Source: Candidatus Poseidoniales archaeon (GTDB lineage Archaea; Thermoplasmatota; Poseidoniia; Poseidoniales; Poseidoniaceae). Taken from it: DNA of 11,760 nucleotides. Both the position numbers and the translations under genes were made by a program. Each line of letters begins with the position of its first letter. Position 1 is the first letter of the stretch. The DNA lies in contig QXYA01000143.1 in the NCBI GenBank assembly GCA_009887135.1, positions 1 through 11,760 of the forward strand, written 5' to 3'. The notes below the pieces were generated by a model. The model was given only the letters and a program-made list of their open reading frames with translations. It was not told where the DNA came from and ran no database searches. Below, in pieces: positions 1 to 6,825 of the stretch.

Positions 1-192
1 GTTATGAGAGTAAGAGACAAAAAGAATGGAGGATTTTCAGACCAAGTAATCTCTTCTGCCCGCTTGCCTGCTGATCTGGTTGAAGAAGATGAATTTGAGG
101 CAATGGATACTGATGGTGATGGGGTCGTAAGTCGAGAGGAATTTGAAGCAGCACAGGCATCAAAATCCGAGCCCACTCTTGAAGAAGAGTGA
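1..192 (+). CDS. EF-hand calcium-binding protein, C-terminal end (5' partial)
   Basis: The reading frame is open to the left edge, so this is probably the C-terminal end of a longer protein. The first in-frame ATG is at 4, but no ribosome binding site can be seen because the window starts there. Counting from that ATG, residues 35-46 (DTDGDGVVSREE) form a canonical EF-hand loop: Asp at 1, 3 and 5, Gly at 6, a hydrophobic residue at 8 and Glu at 12. Acidic helical flanks lie on both sides (VEEDEFEAM before, FEAAQASK after). The tail is acidic and ends EEE before TGA. Only one EF-hand is visible; a partner could lie upstream, since EF-hands usually pair. The likely role is Ca2+ binding; the parent protein cannot be identified. 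The next gene starts about 80 bp downstream on the same strand. Confidence 0.6.
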   Translation, partial: VMRVRDKKNGGFSDQVISSARLPADLVEEDEFEAMDTDGDGVVSREEFEAAQASKSEPTLEEE

Positions 193-274
193 AACGGTCC
201 AATCGACGCCTTCAAACATGATTCATGTCTGAGGCTGTTTGTACCGGATAGTTTCAACCGGTATGGTGAGATAT

Positions 275-1534
275 ATGGATGAGCGTTCTTTGATATACGA
301 TTGGAATACCATTGAGTATGAGTTTAACCGAAATCCAAACAACCATCCACACGGGGTTTGGTTTGATGATGAGACTCTACGCGATGGTCTGCAAAGTCCA
401 TCTGCTCGTAATCCCACCATAGACCAAAAAATCGAATTACTCAGTTATATGGAAACACTCGGTATCCAGAAAGTTGACCTTGGTTTGCCAGGCGCTGGGC
501 CATTTCACGTCGAACACATCGACTCAATGCTCACTCATATCACTGAAAACGACTATTCTATCCGACCAGGTGCTGCAGTTCGAACACTCATGAATGACAT
601 TGAACCCCTCGTTGAATTACAACAAAAGCATGGTATTCCTGTCCAAGCTTCTGCCTTCCTTGGCACAAGCCCAATTCGGCAATATGCAGAAGGATGGACA
701 ATGGAAAAGTTGCTTACAACAATGGAAAAAGCAGTCTCATTTGCTGTTAAAAACGATGTTGCAGTAATGTTTGTTACAGAAGATACCACTCGTTCAAAAC
801 CAGAAGATATCAAACTCATCTATCAAAGAGCCATGGAACTTGGTGTTCGCAGAATCTGTGTGTGTGACACATGTGGGCACGTTACTCCAAATGGTGTCAA
901 GAAACTACTCAATTTCATCGATGAAGAAGTCATCAAAGATGGCGGATACAATCGGAGAGATATCGAAGTAAATTGGCATGGTCATCAAGACCGTGGACTT
1001 GGCGTCGCAAACAATATCGCAGCAGTTGAAGCCGGAGCAGACGTTGTACATGGAACTGCACTTGGTCTTGGAGAACGTGCAGGAAACGCTCCTCTCGATC
1101 AAACACTTGTAAATCTGAAACTCATGGGGGCGATTGATAACGATTTGTCAGTTCTAGGGGAATACATGCAAAAAGCACACGAATACACCGAAGTTCCTTT
1201 GCCAAGAAACTATCCAGTCTTCGGAAAAGATGCTTTTGAAACTGGAACTGGAGTCCATGCTTCGGCTGTAATTAAAGCAATGAAGAAAGGAGATCATTGG
1301 CTCGCTGACAGGGTATACTCTGGCGTCCCTGCGGGAGAATTTGGATTGGAGCAAGTCATCCGAATTGGGCATATGGCTGGTCGTTCAAACATCATCTGGT
1401 GGTTACAACAACGAAATTATGAAGCCACTGATGAACTTGTATCTCATCTCTTTGAAGTAGCAAAATCACAAAGAAGACTTATGGATGATGAAGAAGTTAT
1501 TGAAGCGATTAAGGATTTTCAATCCATGAACTAA
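275..1534 (+). CDS. LeuA/homocitrate synthase/HMG-CoA lyase-superfamily enzyme
   Basis: This is a TIM-barrel enzyme that makes or breaks a C-C bond between an acyl-CoA and a keto acid (Claisen type). Numbered from ATG 275 (419 aa), residues 32-38 are DETLRDG, containing the metal-binding Asp and catalytic Arg. HGH at 235-237 supplies two metal-ligand histidines, followed by GLGVAN, and GLGERAGNAPL at 264-274 is the family's third signature. Residues 318-328 (GKDAFETGTGVH) match the subdomain after the barrel in 2-isopropylmalate and homocitrate synthases. The roughly 120-aa LeuA regulatory domain is absent. The loop reads RDGLQ, as in HMG-CoA lyases, not the RDGEQ of typical isopropylmalate synthases, so the substrate is open (isopropylmalate, homocitrate, citramalate or Re-citrate are candidates). 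Start: ATG 275 has a GGTGAG element 4 nt upstream; ATG 263 or TTG 239 would add 4 or 12 residues. Its TAA overlaps the stop of the convergent gene. Confidence 0.85.
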   Translation: MDERSLIYDWNTIEYEFNRNPNNHPHGVWFDDETLRDGLQSPSARNPTIDQKIELLSYMETLGIQKVDLGLPGAGPFHVEHIDSMLTHITENDYSIRPGAAVRTLMNDIEPLVELQQKHGIPVQASAFLGTSPIRQYAEGWTMEKLLTTMEKAVSFAVKNDVAVMFVTEDTTRSKPEDIKLIYQRAMELGVRRICVCDTCGHVTPNGVKKLLNFIDEEVIKDGGYNRRDIEVNWHGHQDRGLGVANNIAAVEAGADVVHGTALGLGERAGNAPLDQTLVNLKLMGAIDNDLSVLGEYMQKAHEYTEVPLPRNYPVFGKDAFETGTGVHASAVIKAMKKGDHWLADRVYSGVPAGEFGLEQVIRIGHMAGRSNIIWWLQQRNYEATDELVSHLFEVAKSQRRLMDDEEVIEAIKDFQSMN

Positions 1535-2841
1535 GATTCTTCTTCAACATTATCTTCTCGGTTGACTTCTTCCAGGGTTGTCTCAAGCCATCCACTATCG
1601 ACACTACCCCCGTCCCATTCGCCAACAACTTCGACTTCAATCTCTTCTTCTTCTCTCCAAACAGGCTCGTCAAGAGAACCTTGGGTTACAAATCGGCCAT
1701 GACTGTCAACTTGTTCTTCAAGAAGGGACATGTGTTTTGATACAGGTAGGAAATGCCCTACAGGCATTCCAGCAGCAACGAATGGATTTGTTGCGATACA
1801 TATCATCAAACCATCTTCTGGTGCTAAGATATCAACAGAAAGGCCAGGTGTTGCAGGATCGGATATACGAGCAACGACATCTCCTTCTTTCATGATCGAT
1901 CCACTATCAACAAACAGATCGAGTAATCCTCCTTCTCCTGCACGTAGCCATTTAGATCCACTTGCTAGCATTCTAAATCGTGGCCTGTGGGGCTTTTCAG
2001 GAATCATTTTCAAACTCCGAAGAATGTTAACAACGCCATGAACAGCAACTTTGACTGAAGCTTGGTCAAGCCCATTCGCTCCACCACCTTCGTAAGTTAT
2101 GGAAGGGATATCAATCTCGTTCGCATTGCTTCGAAGAGAACCACTTGGAGGCTTCGAATCTAAAATAATCTCTATTCCAAATGCTTTCGCTAGAATATTA
2201 GAACCTGCATGAGCGAGGTCGACGCGTATTTGCGGCATGTTAGAACGGCCTTTTCCTGCACTATGTAAGTCAATAATAGCATCTGAATCCTCGATTAAAT
2301 ATTTCCATACTTGGTGGGCAACTCTTCGAGTGGAGGATCCTTTAGGATTACCGGGGAAATTCCGATTTAAATCTCTCCCATCAGGGAAGTATCTTGATTT
2401 CGATCGATATCCTGGCATGTTTACAACTGGGACGATTCGAATCGTTCCTGCAAGCGTTTCGGGGTTGAGAGGTCTATCTTTTTCAGTGAATGAATTTCCA
2501 AGTAAATGGGTACAGGCAGATGGTCCTGTTAACTCATCTCCATGCATCCCTCCGAGAATTGTAATTGTTGGACCTGGCCTACTTCCATGGATGATGGTCA
2601 CAGGTGTTGCCCATGGATCCCCAAGGCTAACTTCGAGCAATGGGAGGTCGATTGTACGAATTGTACCTCGCTTGATGGTCTTTCGATAGAACTTGTAATC
2701 GGTCCATTCTGCGTTTCGGTCCCATTCAGTTCGATCTTCCGATTTATGTTCTGCAAGAGCTTTCTCAATGACCTTTCTTCGACGTTTCGATAACTCATGA
2801 GCGATTCTTACTCGCTTCGATTTATTGGATTTCCGAGCCAT
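1531..2841 (-). CDS. Aspartoacylase/succinylglutamate desuccinylase-family zinc hydrolase
   Basis: A 436-aa member of the M14-like AstE/AspA zinc amidohydrolases, which remove acyl groups from N-acyl amino acids or related amides. GGMHGDE (98-104) gives Zn ligands H100 and E103. DLNRNFPG (157-164) is the substrate-binding signature. DLHSAG (191-196) gives the third ligand H193, and EGGG (251-254) holds the probable general-base E251. Residues about 300-366 look like the small beta-barrel domain of AstE proteins. The N-terminus is strongly basic (first ~30 residues rich in Lys/Arg), and the last ~40 residues are strongly acidic (REEEEIEVEV onward). It is longer than typical AstE (about 320-350 aa), mainly because of these tails. 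It is the last gene of the minus-strand operon, 16 bp after tpiA, with a weak GAAGG 7 nt before ATG. The true substrate cannot be read from sequence. Confidence 0.87.
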   Translation of the reverse strand: MARKSNKSKRVRIAHELSKRRRKVIEKALAEHKSEDRTEWDRNAEWTDYKFYRKTIKRGTIRTIDLPLLEVSLGDPWATPVTIIHGSRPGPTITILGGMHGDELTGPSACTHLLGNSFTEKDRPLNPETLAGTIRIVPVVNMPGYRSKSRYFPDGRDLNRNFPGNPKGSSTRRVAHQVWKYLIEDSDAIIDLHSAGKGRSNMPQIRVDLAHAGSNILAKAFGIEIILDSKPPSGSLRSNANEIDIPSITYEGGGANGLDQASVKVAVHGVVNILRSLKMIPEKPHRPRFRMLASGSKWLRAGEGGLLDLFVDSGSIMKEGDVVARISDPATPGLSVDILAPEDGLMICIATNPFVAAGMPVGHFLPVSKHMSLLEEQVDSHGRFVTQGSLDEPVWREEEEIEVEVVGEWDGGSVDSGWLETTLEEVNREDNVEEES

Positions 2842-2857
2842 GAAAAAACCTTCTAAT

Positions 2858-3523
2858 TCACTTCAATCCATTGACAAGGTCTTTCAGTACCATATCAACA
2901 TCTGTCGCTTTCGTAACACCTGATGCCAAAAGCACTCCATGGGCGCCTAATTCCACCGCAGTTCGCACATCATTGCCATCTTTCACGCCCGCTCCACAAA
3001 GGACACGGACGTTAGGATTAATGTCTTGGACAGCCTTTACAGTATCTTGGACGATAGCTGGATCTGCTGATGTTACAGAGATGTCTCCACCAATAAGTTG
3101 TGGAGGCTCTACTGCAATGAATGTTGGATTCATCTTTGCAAGAGACTGTGCTTCATTTACATCAATAGCACAGGCACAAACCGGGAACTCTCCAGGAAGT
3201 GTTTGAATCAGTTTTTTGATTTTAGAATGTTCCGATTTATGTTCAGCATGATTGATAATAGTTCCTGTAGCGCCATGTTCTATAGCGTTATCTGGTTGTA
3301 ACCATCCCGTATTGGAGCCAAATCCAACAGGATCTAGATGTTGGGTCCAAACTTCGAGTGAAGGTGCTGCTTTTACAACTGAACTTAGATCAAAAGCGGA
3401 AACAACTGCAACCATGCGAACATGGTCTTTAGAAGCACTCTCCATGGCCTTTGCTAAATTCACAGCGTTCAACCCTAACGCAGATGCGTATGTTTTGAAA
3501 TTGACAACAATTAGTGGCTGCAT
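2858..3523 (-). CDS. tpiA: Triosephosphate isomerase (archaeal type)
   Basis: Interconverts dihydroxyacetone phosphate and glyceraldehyde 3-phosphate in the cytoplasm (glycolysis/gluconeogenesis). From ATG 3523 the protein has 221 aa, the short archaeal form; bacterial enzymes have about 250. Visible signatures are VNFKTY (7-12, substrate-binding N8 and K10), INHAEH (90-95, electrophile H92), AVEPPQLIGG (137-146, catalytic E139 and the flexible phosphate loop), and GAGV then GVLLASGVTKA (196-206) for the phosphate-binding end of the barrel. The frame is open to ATG 3565, only 3 nt after the upstream gene's stop. That start would add 14 residues (MCGRTQEEQY...) with no counterpart in the family I know, so I prefer MQPLIVVNFK. 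Neither start has a clear Shine-Dalgarno. It sits mid-operon between a sugar nucleotidyltransferase and an AstE-type hydrolase, a mixed carbohydrate/housekeeping unit. Confidence 0.95.
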   Translation of the reverse strand: MQPLIVVNFKTYASALGLNAVNLAKAMESASKDHVRMVAVVSAFDLSSVVKAAPSLEVWTQHLDPVGFGSNTGWLQPDNAIEHGATGTIINHAEHKSEHSKIKKLIQTLPGEFPVCACAIDVNEAQSLAKMNPTFIAVEPPQLIGGDISVTSADPAIVQDTVKAVQDINPNVRVLCGAGVKDGNDVRTAVELGAHGVLLASGVTKATDVDMVLKDLVNGLK

Positions 3524-3568
3524 AGTGATGCGTGGGTATTGTTCTTCTTGAGTCCTTCCACACATGGT

Positions 3569-4570
3569 TCATTTAATTGGCCATTGTGTGTCATCAAGAA
3601 CAGTACCATCGGGTATCACAGAATTGTGGTCGACTACAACATTGTTCAGATGGCAATTCTTTCCAATGGTCGTATCTCTGCCCACCATTGTATTGTATAG
3701 TATTGATTTTTCTTTAATTTGGACGCCTTCAAGTAAACTACATCTCGATAAAATGGAATCATTGATTTGTGTTTTTTTAGCGAGCATGGTATGTTCGACC
3801 TTACAATTTTTCCCGATTTGGACAGATGAATCAGCATGCCAATTACTTCCTTTTCTGACCCCTGATTTCCATCGCTGGTTTGCAATACACGCTTGGACTC
3901 CAGCAGACCAACTTTCAGGTGTTCCTGCATCAATAAAATATCCTTCAAATGCATAGCCATTCAATTCATTCTCTTCAGCCAAAACTGGAAACACCTCTCG
4001 TTCAAGAGAACATTTCCCTTTAGGAATGTATGAAAAGATATCGTCTTCGAAAAGATATGATCCTGCATTAATCAAATTGGAAAATACTTCTTCTTGTTTC
4101 GGCTTTTCTTTGAATTGAGTAATCCTATCATGTTCATCAATTCCAACAATTCCAAAACGGGTTGGATCCTCAACTTCCCATAGTGCAAGTGTTCCAACAC
4201 CTCCGTTCTTTTCTTGCAGTTCGATTCCCTTTTGCATATTGAGTGATGAGATGATGTCACCATTTAGGCATGCAAAAGTTCCTGAGATGATATCTCGGCA
4301 ATTCCCAAGAGCTCCTCCGGTACCTAGGGGTTCACTCTCTGTTACGATTCGCACATCGAATGGGACTTCGTTATCTTTGAAATACTGCTCAATCATATCG
4401 ATTTTGTATCCGCCAGCTACTATGACTTCGTCGACTTTGTCGCTTGGCATGACTTCAACGACGTGTTCAAGTAACGTTTTGTCCAACATTGGAAGGATTG
4501 GTTTTGGAATGCCATATGTCCATGGACGCAGCCGAGTTCCAAAACCTCCTGCTAAAACCACGACTTGCAT
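3569..4570 (-). CDS. Sugar-phosphate nucleotidyltransferase with hexapeptide tail
   Basis: Transfers NMP from an NTP to a sugar 1-phosphate to make an NDP-sugar, probably for glycans or glycolipids. The mannose-1-phosphate guanylyltransferase / glucose-1-phosphate nucleotidyltransferase group fits best. Numbered from ATG 4570 (333 aa): the nucleotide-binding signature GGFGTRLRP (8-16) with PKP and the conserved Lys at 22-24; EPLGTGGAL (80-88); LNGD (102-105), whose Asp binds the metal; DPTRFGIVG (135-143); FKEKP (153-157); and FIDAGTPE (212-219). From about 249 on, spaced hydrophobics (VQIGKNCKV, TTIGKNCHL) indicate a left-handed beta-helix. Starting at 4570 gives the usual N-terminus MQVVVLAGG; ATG 4594 (341 aa) is an alternative and would suit a leaderless transcript from the palindromic AT-rich element at 4617-4628. 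It is the first gene of the operon with tpiA. Whether the sugar is mannose or glucose is undecided. Confidence 0.88.
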   Translation of the reverse strand: MQVVVLAGGFGTRLRPWTYGIPKPILPMLDKTLLEHVVEVMPSDKVDEVIVAGGYKIDMIEQYFKDNEVPFDVRIVTESEPLGTGGALGNCRDIISGTFACLNGDIISSLNMQKGIELQEKNGGVGTLALWEVEDPTRFGIVGIDEHDRITQFKEKPKQEEVFSNLINAGSYLFEDDIFSYIPKGKCSLEREVFPVLAEENELNGYAFEGYFIDAGTPESWSAGVQACIANQRWKSGVRKGSNWHADSSVQIGKNCKVEHTMLAKKTQINDSILSRCSLLEGVQIKEKSILYNTMVGRDTTIGKNCHLNNVVVDHNSVIPDGTVLDDTQWPIK

Positions 4571-4616
4571 GGCTTTGGGGCAATGTTTTGGCATTTGAAG
4601 TTGTACCCTTTCGTCG

Positions 4617-4628
4617 TTGTAATTACAA
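4617..4628. promoter_or_regulatory. 12-bp perfect palindrome in divergent promoter region (TATA/operator candidate)
   Basis: TTGTAATTACAA is a perfect 12-bp inverted repeat within the roughly 90-bp gap between the divergent nucleotidyltransferase operon (-) and sucC (+). Its centre lies about 28 bp upstream of the alternative nucleotidyltransferase ATG at 4594, about where an archaeal TATA element would sit for a leaderless transcript. The symmetry also suits binding of a dimeric regulator. The TATA role is inferred from spacing only. I see no convincing TATA box for sucC in the remainder of the gap. Confidence 0.35.
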
Positions 4629-4685
4629 GGAAACCTTTCCGCACAGTTCAAAGACGTTCTTCCATTCGCAGGTATCAGTGATAGT

Positions 4686-5894
4686 ATGAATATCCACGAA
4701 TATCAAGGAAAAGCGTTGTTCAAGCAACATGGCGTAAAAGTCGTTGAAGGCGTTCACTGTACGTCCGTATCAGAAGCACTCGACGCATACGATCATCTTC
4801 AATCGAAAGTTGTTGCAGTCAAATCTCAAATCCATGCAGGAGGGAGAGGAAAAGGGAATCTTTACTCTCCTGGTAGTCGAGACTTGGTAATGGAAGGCGG
4901 AGTTAAAATCGCTTTTTCAAAAGATGATGTTGGAACGTATTCAGAAAATATTCTTGGTAATATTTTGGTGACAAAACAAACAGGTGAAGAAGGTAAACTT
5001 GTGAACCATTTGTACGTCGAATCTGGTTGCGACATTGCTCACGAATACTACCTTGCTTTGCTTGTGGACCGTGAACAAAAATCAGTTCTGGTCATGGCAT
5101 CGACTGAAGGTGGAATGGATATCGAAGAGGTTGCCGAGGAAACTCCAGAACTTCTGCATAAACTGAACATTGACCCTAATGCAGGTCTACTGGGCTATCA
5201 AATTAGAGATCTTGGTCTCGCTCTTGGACTCCAAGGTGCTGCTCACAAATCCTTTGGAAAGATGTTGAAGGCATTGTATTCGCTGTTCCTCAAGGAAGAT
5301 TGTGCAATGGTTGAGATTAATCCACTTGTCCGTTCTTCTGATGATGAAATGATTGCACTCGATGCGAAGGTTAGTTTTGATGAGAATGCAGAATTTAGGC
5401 ATAAATCATGGGATGACATTCGAGACCTTTCTGAGGAAGAGGATGTTGAAATCCGTGCTAAGGAAACTGGGCTTTCCTACGTTAAACTCGATGGAAACAT
5501 CGGATGTTTGGTCAACGGGGCAGGACTGGCTATGGCAACGATGGATGTCATCAAACTCTACGGAGGAGAACCTGCAAATTTCCTTGATGTAGGTGGTGGA
5601 GCAAACGAAGAGCAAGTTAAAACAGCCTTTTCAATCATCCTTGAAGATCCAAATGTGAAAGGAATTCTCGTAAACATTTTTGGTGGTATTATGCGTTGTG
5701 ATATCATTGCTCGAGGTGTAATTGCTGCTACTGAATCTCTTGGACTAACCGTTCCTCTTGTTGTCAGACTCGCAGGAACTAACGTCGATGAAGGTAAGGC
5801 AATCCTAGCCTCTTCAACTCTCAACATACATCCTGCTGATGATCTTGCTGAAGGTGCTCAAAAGATTGTAGAACTCATCGGAGGTGATGTGTGA
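4686..5894 (+). CDS. sucC: Succinyl-CoA synthetase (ADP/GDP-forming), beta subunit
   Basis: With SucD it interconverts succinyl-CoA + NDP + Pi and succinate + CoA + NTP, the substrate-level phosphorylation step of the TCA cycle. The 402 aa are full length (E. coli SucC has 388). The N-terminus MNIHEYQGK is the family signature. The ATP-grasp domain shows VKSQIHAGGRGKG (45-57). VEINPL (209-214, E210 and N212) and ALDAK with D226 supply Mg-nucleotide binding. The C-terminal ligase domain carries CLVNGAGLAMATMD, LDVGGGA and VNIFGGIMRCD (329-339). ATG 4686 is preceded by GTGAT at 4678-4682, 3 nt away. It is the first gene of the sucC-sucD-priS operon; its last codons carry the sucD ribosome binding site. 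Whether ADP or GDP is preferred cannot be decided by eye. Confidence 0.97.
   Translation: MNIHEYQGKALFKQHGVKVVEGVHCTSVSEALDAYDHLQSKVVAVKSQIHAGGRGKGNLYSPGSRDLVMEGGVKIAFSKDDVGTYSENILGNILVTKQTGEEGKLVNHLYVESGCDIAHEYYLALLVDREQKSVLVMASTEGGMDIEEVAEETPELLHKLNIDPNAGLLGYQIRDLGLALGLQGAAHKSFGKMLKALYSLFLKEDCAMVEINPLVRSSDDEMIALDAKVSFDENAEFRHKSWDDIRDLSEEEDVEIRAKETGLSYVKLDGNIGCLVNGAGLAMATMDVIKLYGGEPANFLDVGGGANEEQVKTAFSIILEDPNVKGILVNIFGGIMRCDIIARGVIAATESLGLTVPLVVRLAGTNVDEGKAILASSTLNIHPADDLAEGAQKIVELIGGDV
5880..5888 (+). promoter_or_regulatory. Perfect Shine-Dalgarno for sucD inside the sucC 3' end
   Basis: GGAGGTGAT is fully complementary to the usual archaeal/bacterial 16S rRNA 3' tail and lies 5 nt before ATG 5894. 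It also encodes the C-terminal Gly-Gly-Asp of SucC. The spacing favours ATG 5894 over the GTG at 5891, which would leave only 2 nt. Together with the TGATG stop/start overlap it predicts tight translational coupling, which suits the equal subunit stoichiometry of this enzyme. Confidence 0.75.
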
Positions 5895-6817
5895 TGGCTA
5901 TTTGGATTGAAGAAGACGCAAAGGTACTGGTACAAGGAATAACAGGAAAGCAAGGAATGTTCCACGCTGACAAGATGGTTGAATACGGTACCAATATTGT
6001 TGGTGGATGCACACCCGGAAAAGGCGGGCAAACAGTAGATCTACAAGGAAATGCATATCCTGTTTGGGATTCTATGTTTGAGGCAATTGAAACAACAGAT
6101 GCCCATGCTACAGTCATTTACGTACCGCCTCCGTTTGCAGCAGAAGCCATTATGGAAGCCGCTGATGCCTTTGATCAAATCAAAGGGGAAGGCGTCGTTG
6201 TTTGTATCACGGAAGGTATTCCAACTCTCGATATGGTCAAGGCTGTAGCGTTTGTCGAAAACCGACCAGGTGTTCGACTTATTGGTCCTAATTGTCCTGG
6301 AATCATTACTCCAGGCGATGGTGGCGGTGCAAAAATCGGAATCATGCCTGGGCATATCCATGCAAAAGGAAGAATAGGGATTGTCTCTAAATCAGGGACT
6401 TTAACCTACGAAGCAGTTGCTCAAACAATGAGCATCGGAGAAGGCCAATCTACATGCGTTGGTATTGGAGGAGATCCTGTTAACGGTACTGGATTTATCG
6501 AATGCCTTGCTGCATTTGAAGCAGATTCTCAAACTGAAGCCATCGTTATGATTGGCGAAATCGGTGGAAATGCAGAACAAGAAGCAGCTGCTTGGGCAAA
6601 AGAGAATGTCACAAAACCAATCGTTGGTTTCGTTGCTGGTGCAACTGCACCACCAGGTAAGCGAATGGGACACGCCGGAGCAATCATTTCTGGCGGAAAG
6701 GGAACTGCAGAAGAGAAATTCGAAGCATTTGAGGCAGCAGGCATTGCTTGCGCTCGTGATCCATCCGAACTCGGAGCAGTGTTACTTGAATCCCTCAAAG
6801 CAGCAGGTCTACGCTGA
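5894..6817 (+). CDS. sucD: Succinyl-CoA synthetase, alpha subunit
   Basis: The alpha subunit binds CoA and carries the phosphohistidine that passes phosphate between succinyl-phosphate and the nucleotide on SucC. From ATG 5894 it has 307 aa. A CoA-binding Rossmann fold opens with VQGITGKQG (13-21). GCTPGKGG and YVPPPFAAEA follow, then LIGPNCPGIITPG, the ligase-domain SKSGTLTYE, and GIGGDPVNGT. The active-site loop GKRMGHAGAI places the catalytic His at residue 260, encoded at 6671-6673, equivalent to His246 of E. coli SucD. Every expected motif is present and the length is normal (E. coli 289), so the enzyme should be functional. The start overlaps the sucC stop by 1 nt and has a perfect Shine-Dalgarno. 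priS follows after 8 bp. Confidence 0.97.
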   Translation: MAIWIEEDAKVLVQGITGKQGMFHADKMVEYGTNIVGGCTPGKGGQTVDLQGNAYPVWDSMFEAIETTDAHATVIYVPPPFAAEAIMEAADAFDQIKGEGVVVCITEGIPTLDMVKAVAFVENRPGVRLIGPNCPGIITPGDGGGAKIGIMPGHIHAKGRIGIVSKSGTLTYEAVAQTMSIGEGQSTCVGIGGDPVNGTGFIECLAAFEADSQTEAIVMIGEIGGNAEQEAAAWAKENVTKPIVGFVAGATAPPGKRMGHAGAIISGGKGTAEEKFEAFEAAGIACARDPSELGAVLLESLKAAGLR

Positions 6818-6825
6818 GGGTTCCC

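Noticed and set aside
216..228. 13-bp inverted repeat ACATGA-T-TCATGT upstream of the gene at 275
   Set aside because: Arms of 6 bp are expected a few times by chance in a window this size, and no partner copy was seen before another gene; kept only as a weak operator possibility.
2237..2689. 150-codon open frame on the plus strand
   Set aside because: It lies entirely antisense to the AstE-type hydrolase, which has complete zinc-ligand motifs; the plus frame shows no recognisable domain or start signal.
2842..2857. Run of six T on the minus strand between tpiA and the hydrolase as a terminator
   Set aside because: The gap is only 16 bp, the run sits directly before the next start codon, and a weak GAAGG is present, so it reads better as an intra-operon spacer.
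3524..3565. 14-residue N-terminal extension of triosephosphate isomerase from ATG 3565
   Set aside because: The extension has no counterpart in the family, and the conserved protein begins with MQPLIVVNFK; kept as an alternative start only.
3564..3956. 130-codon plus-strand open frame
   Set aside because: Antisense shadow of the nucleotidyltransferase beta-helix region, with no motif of its own.
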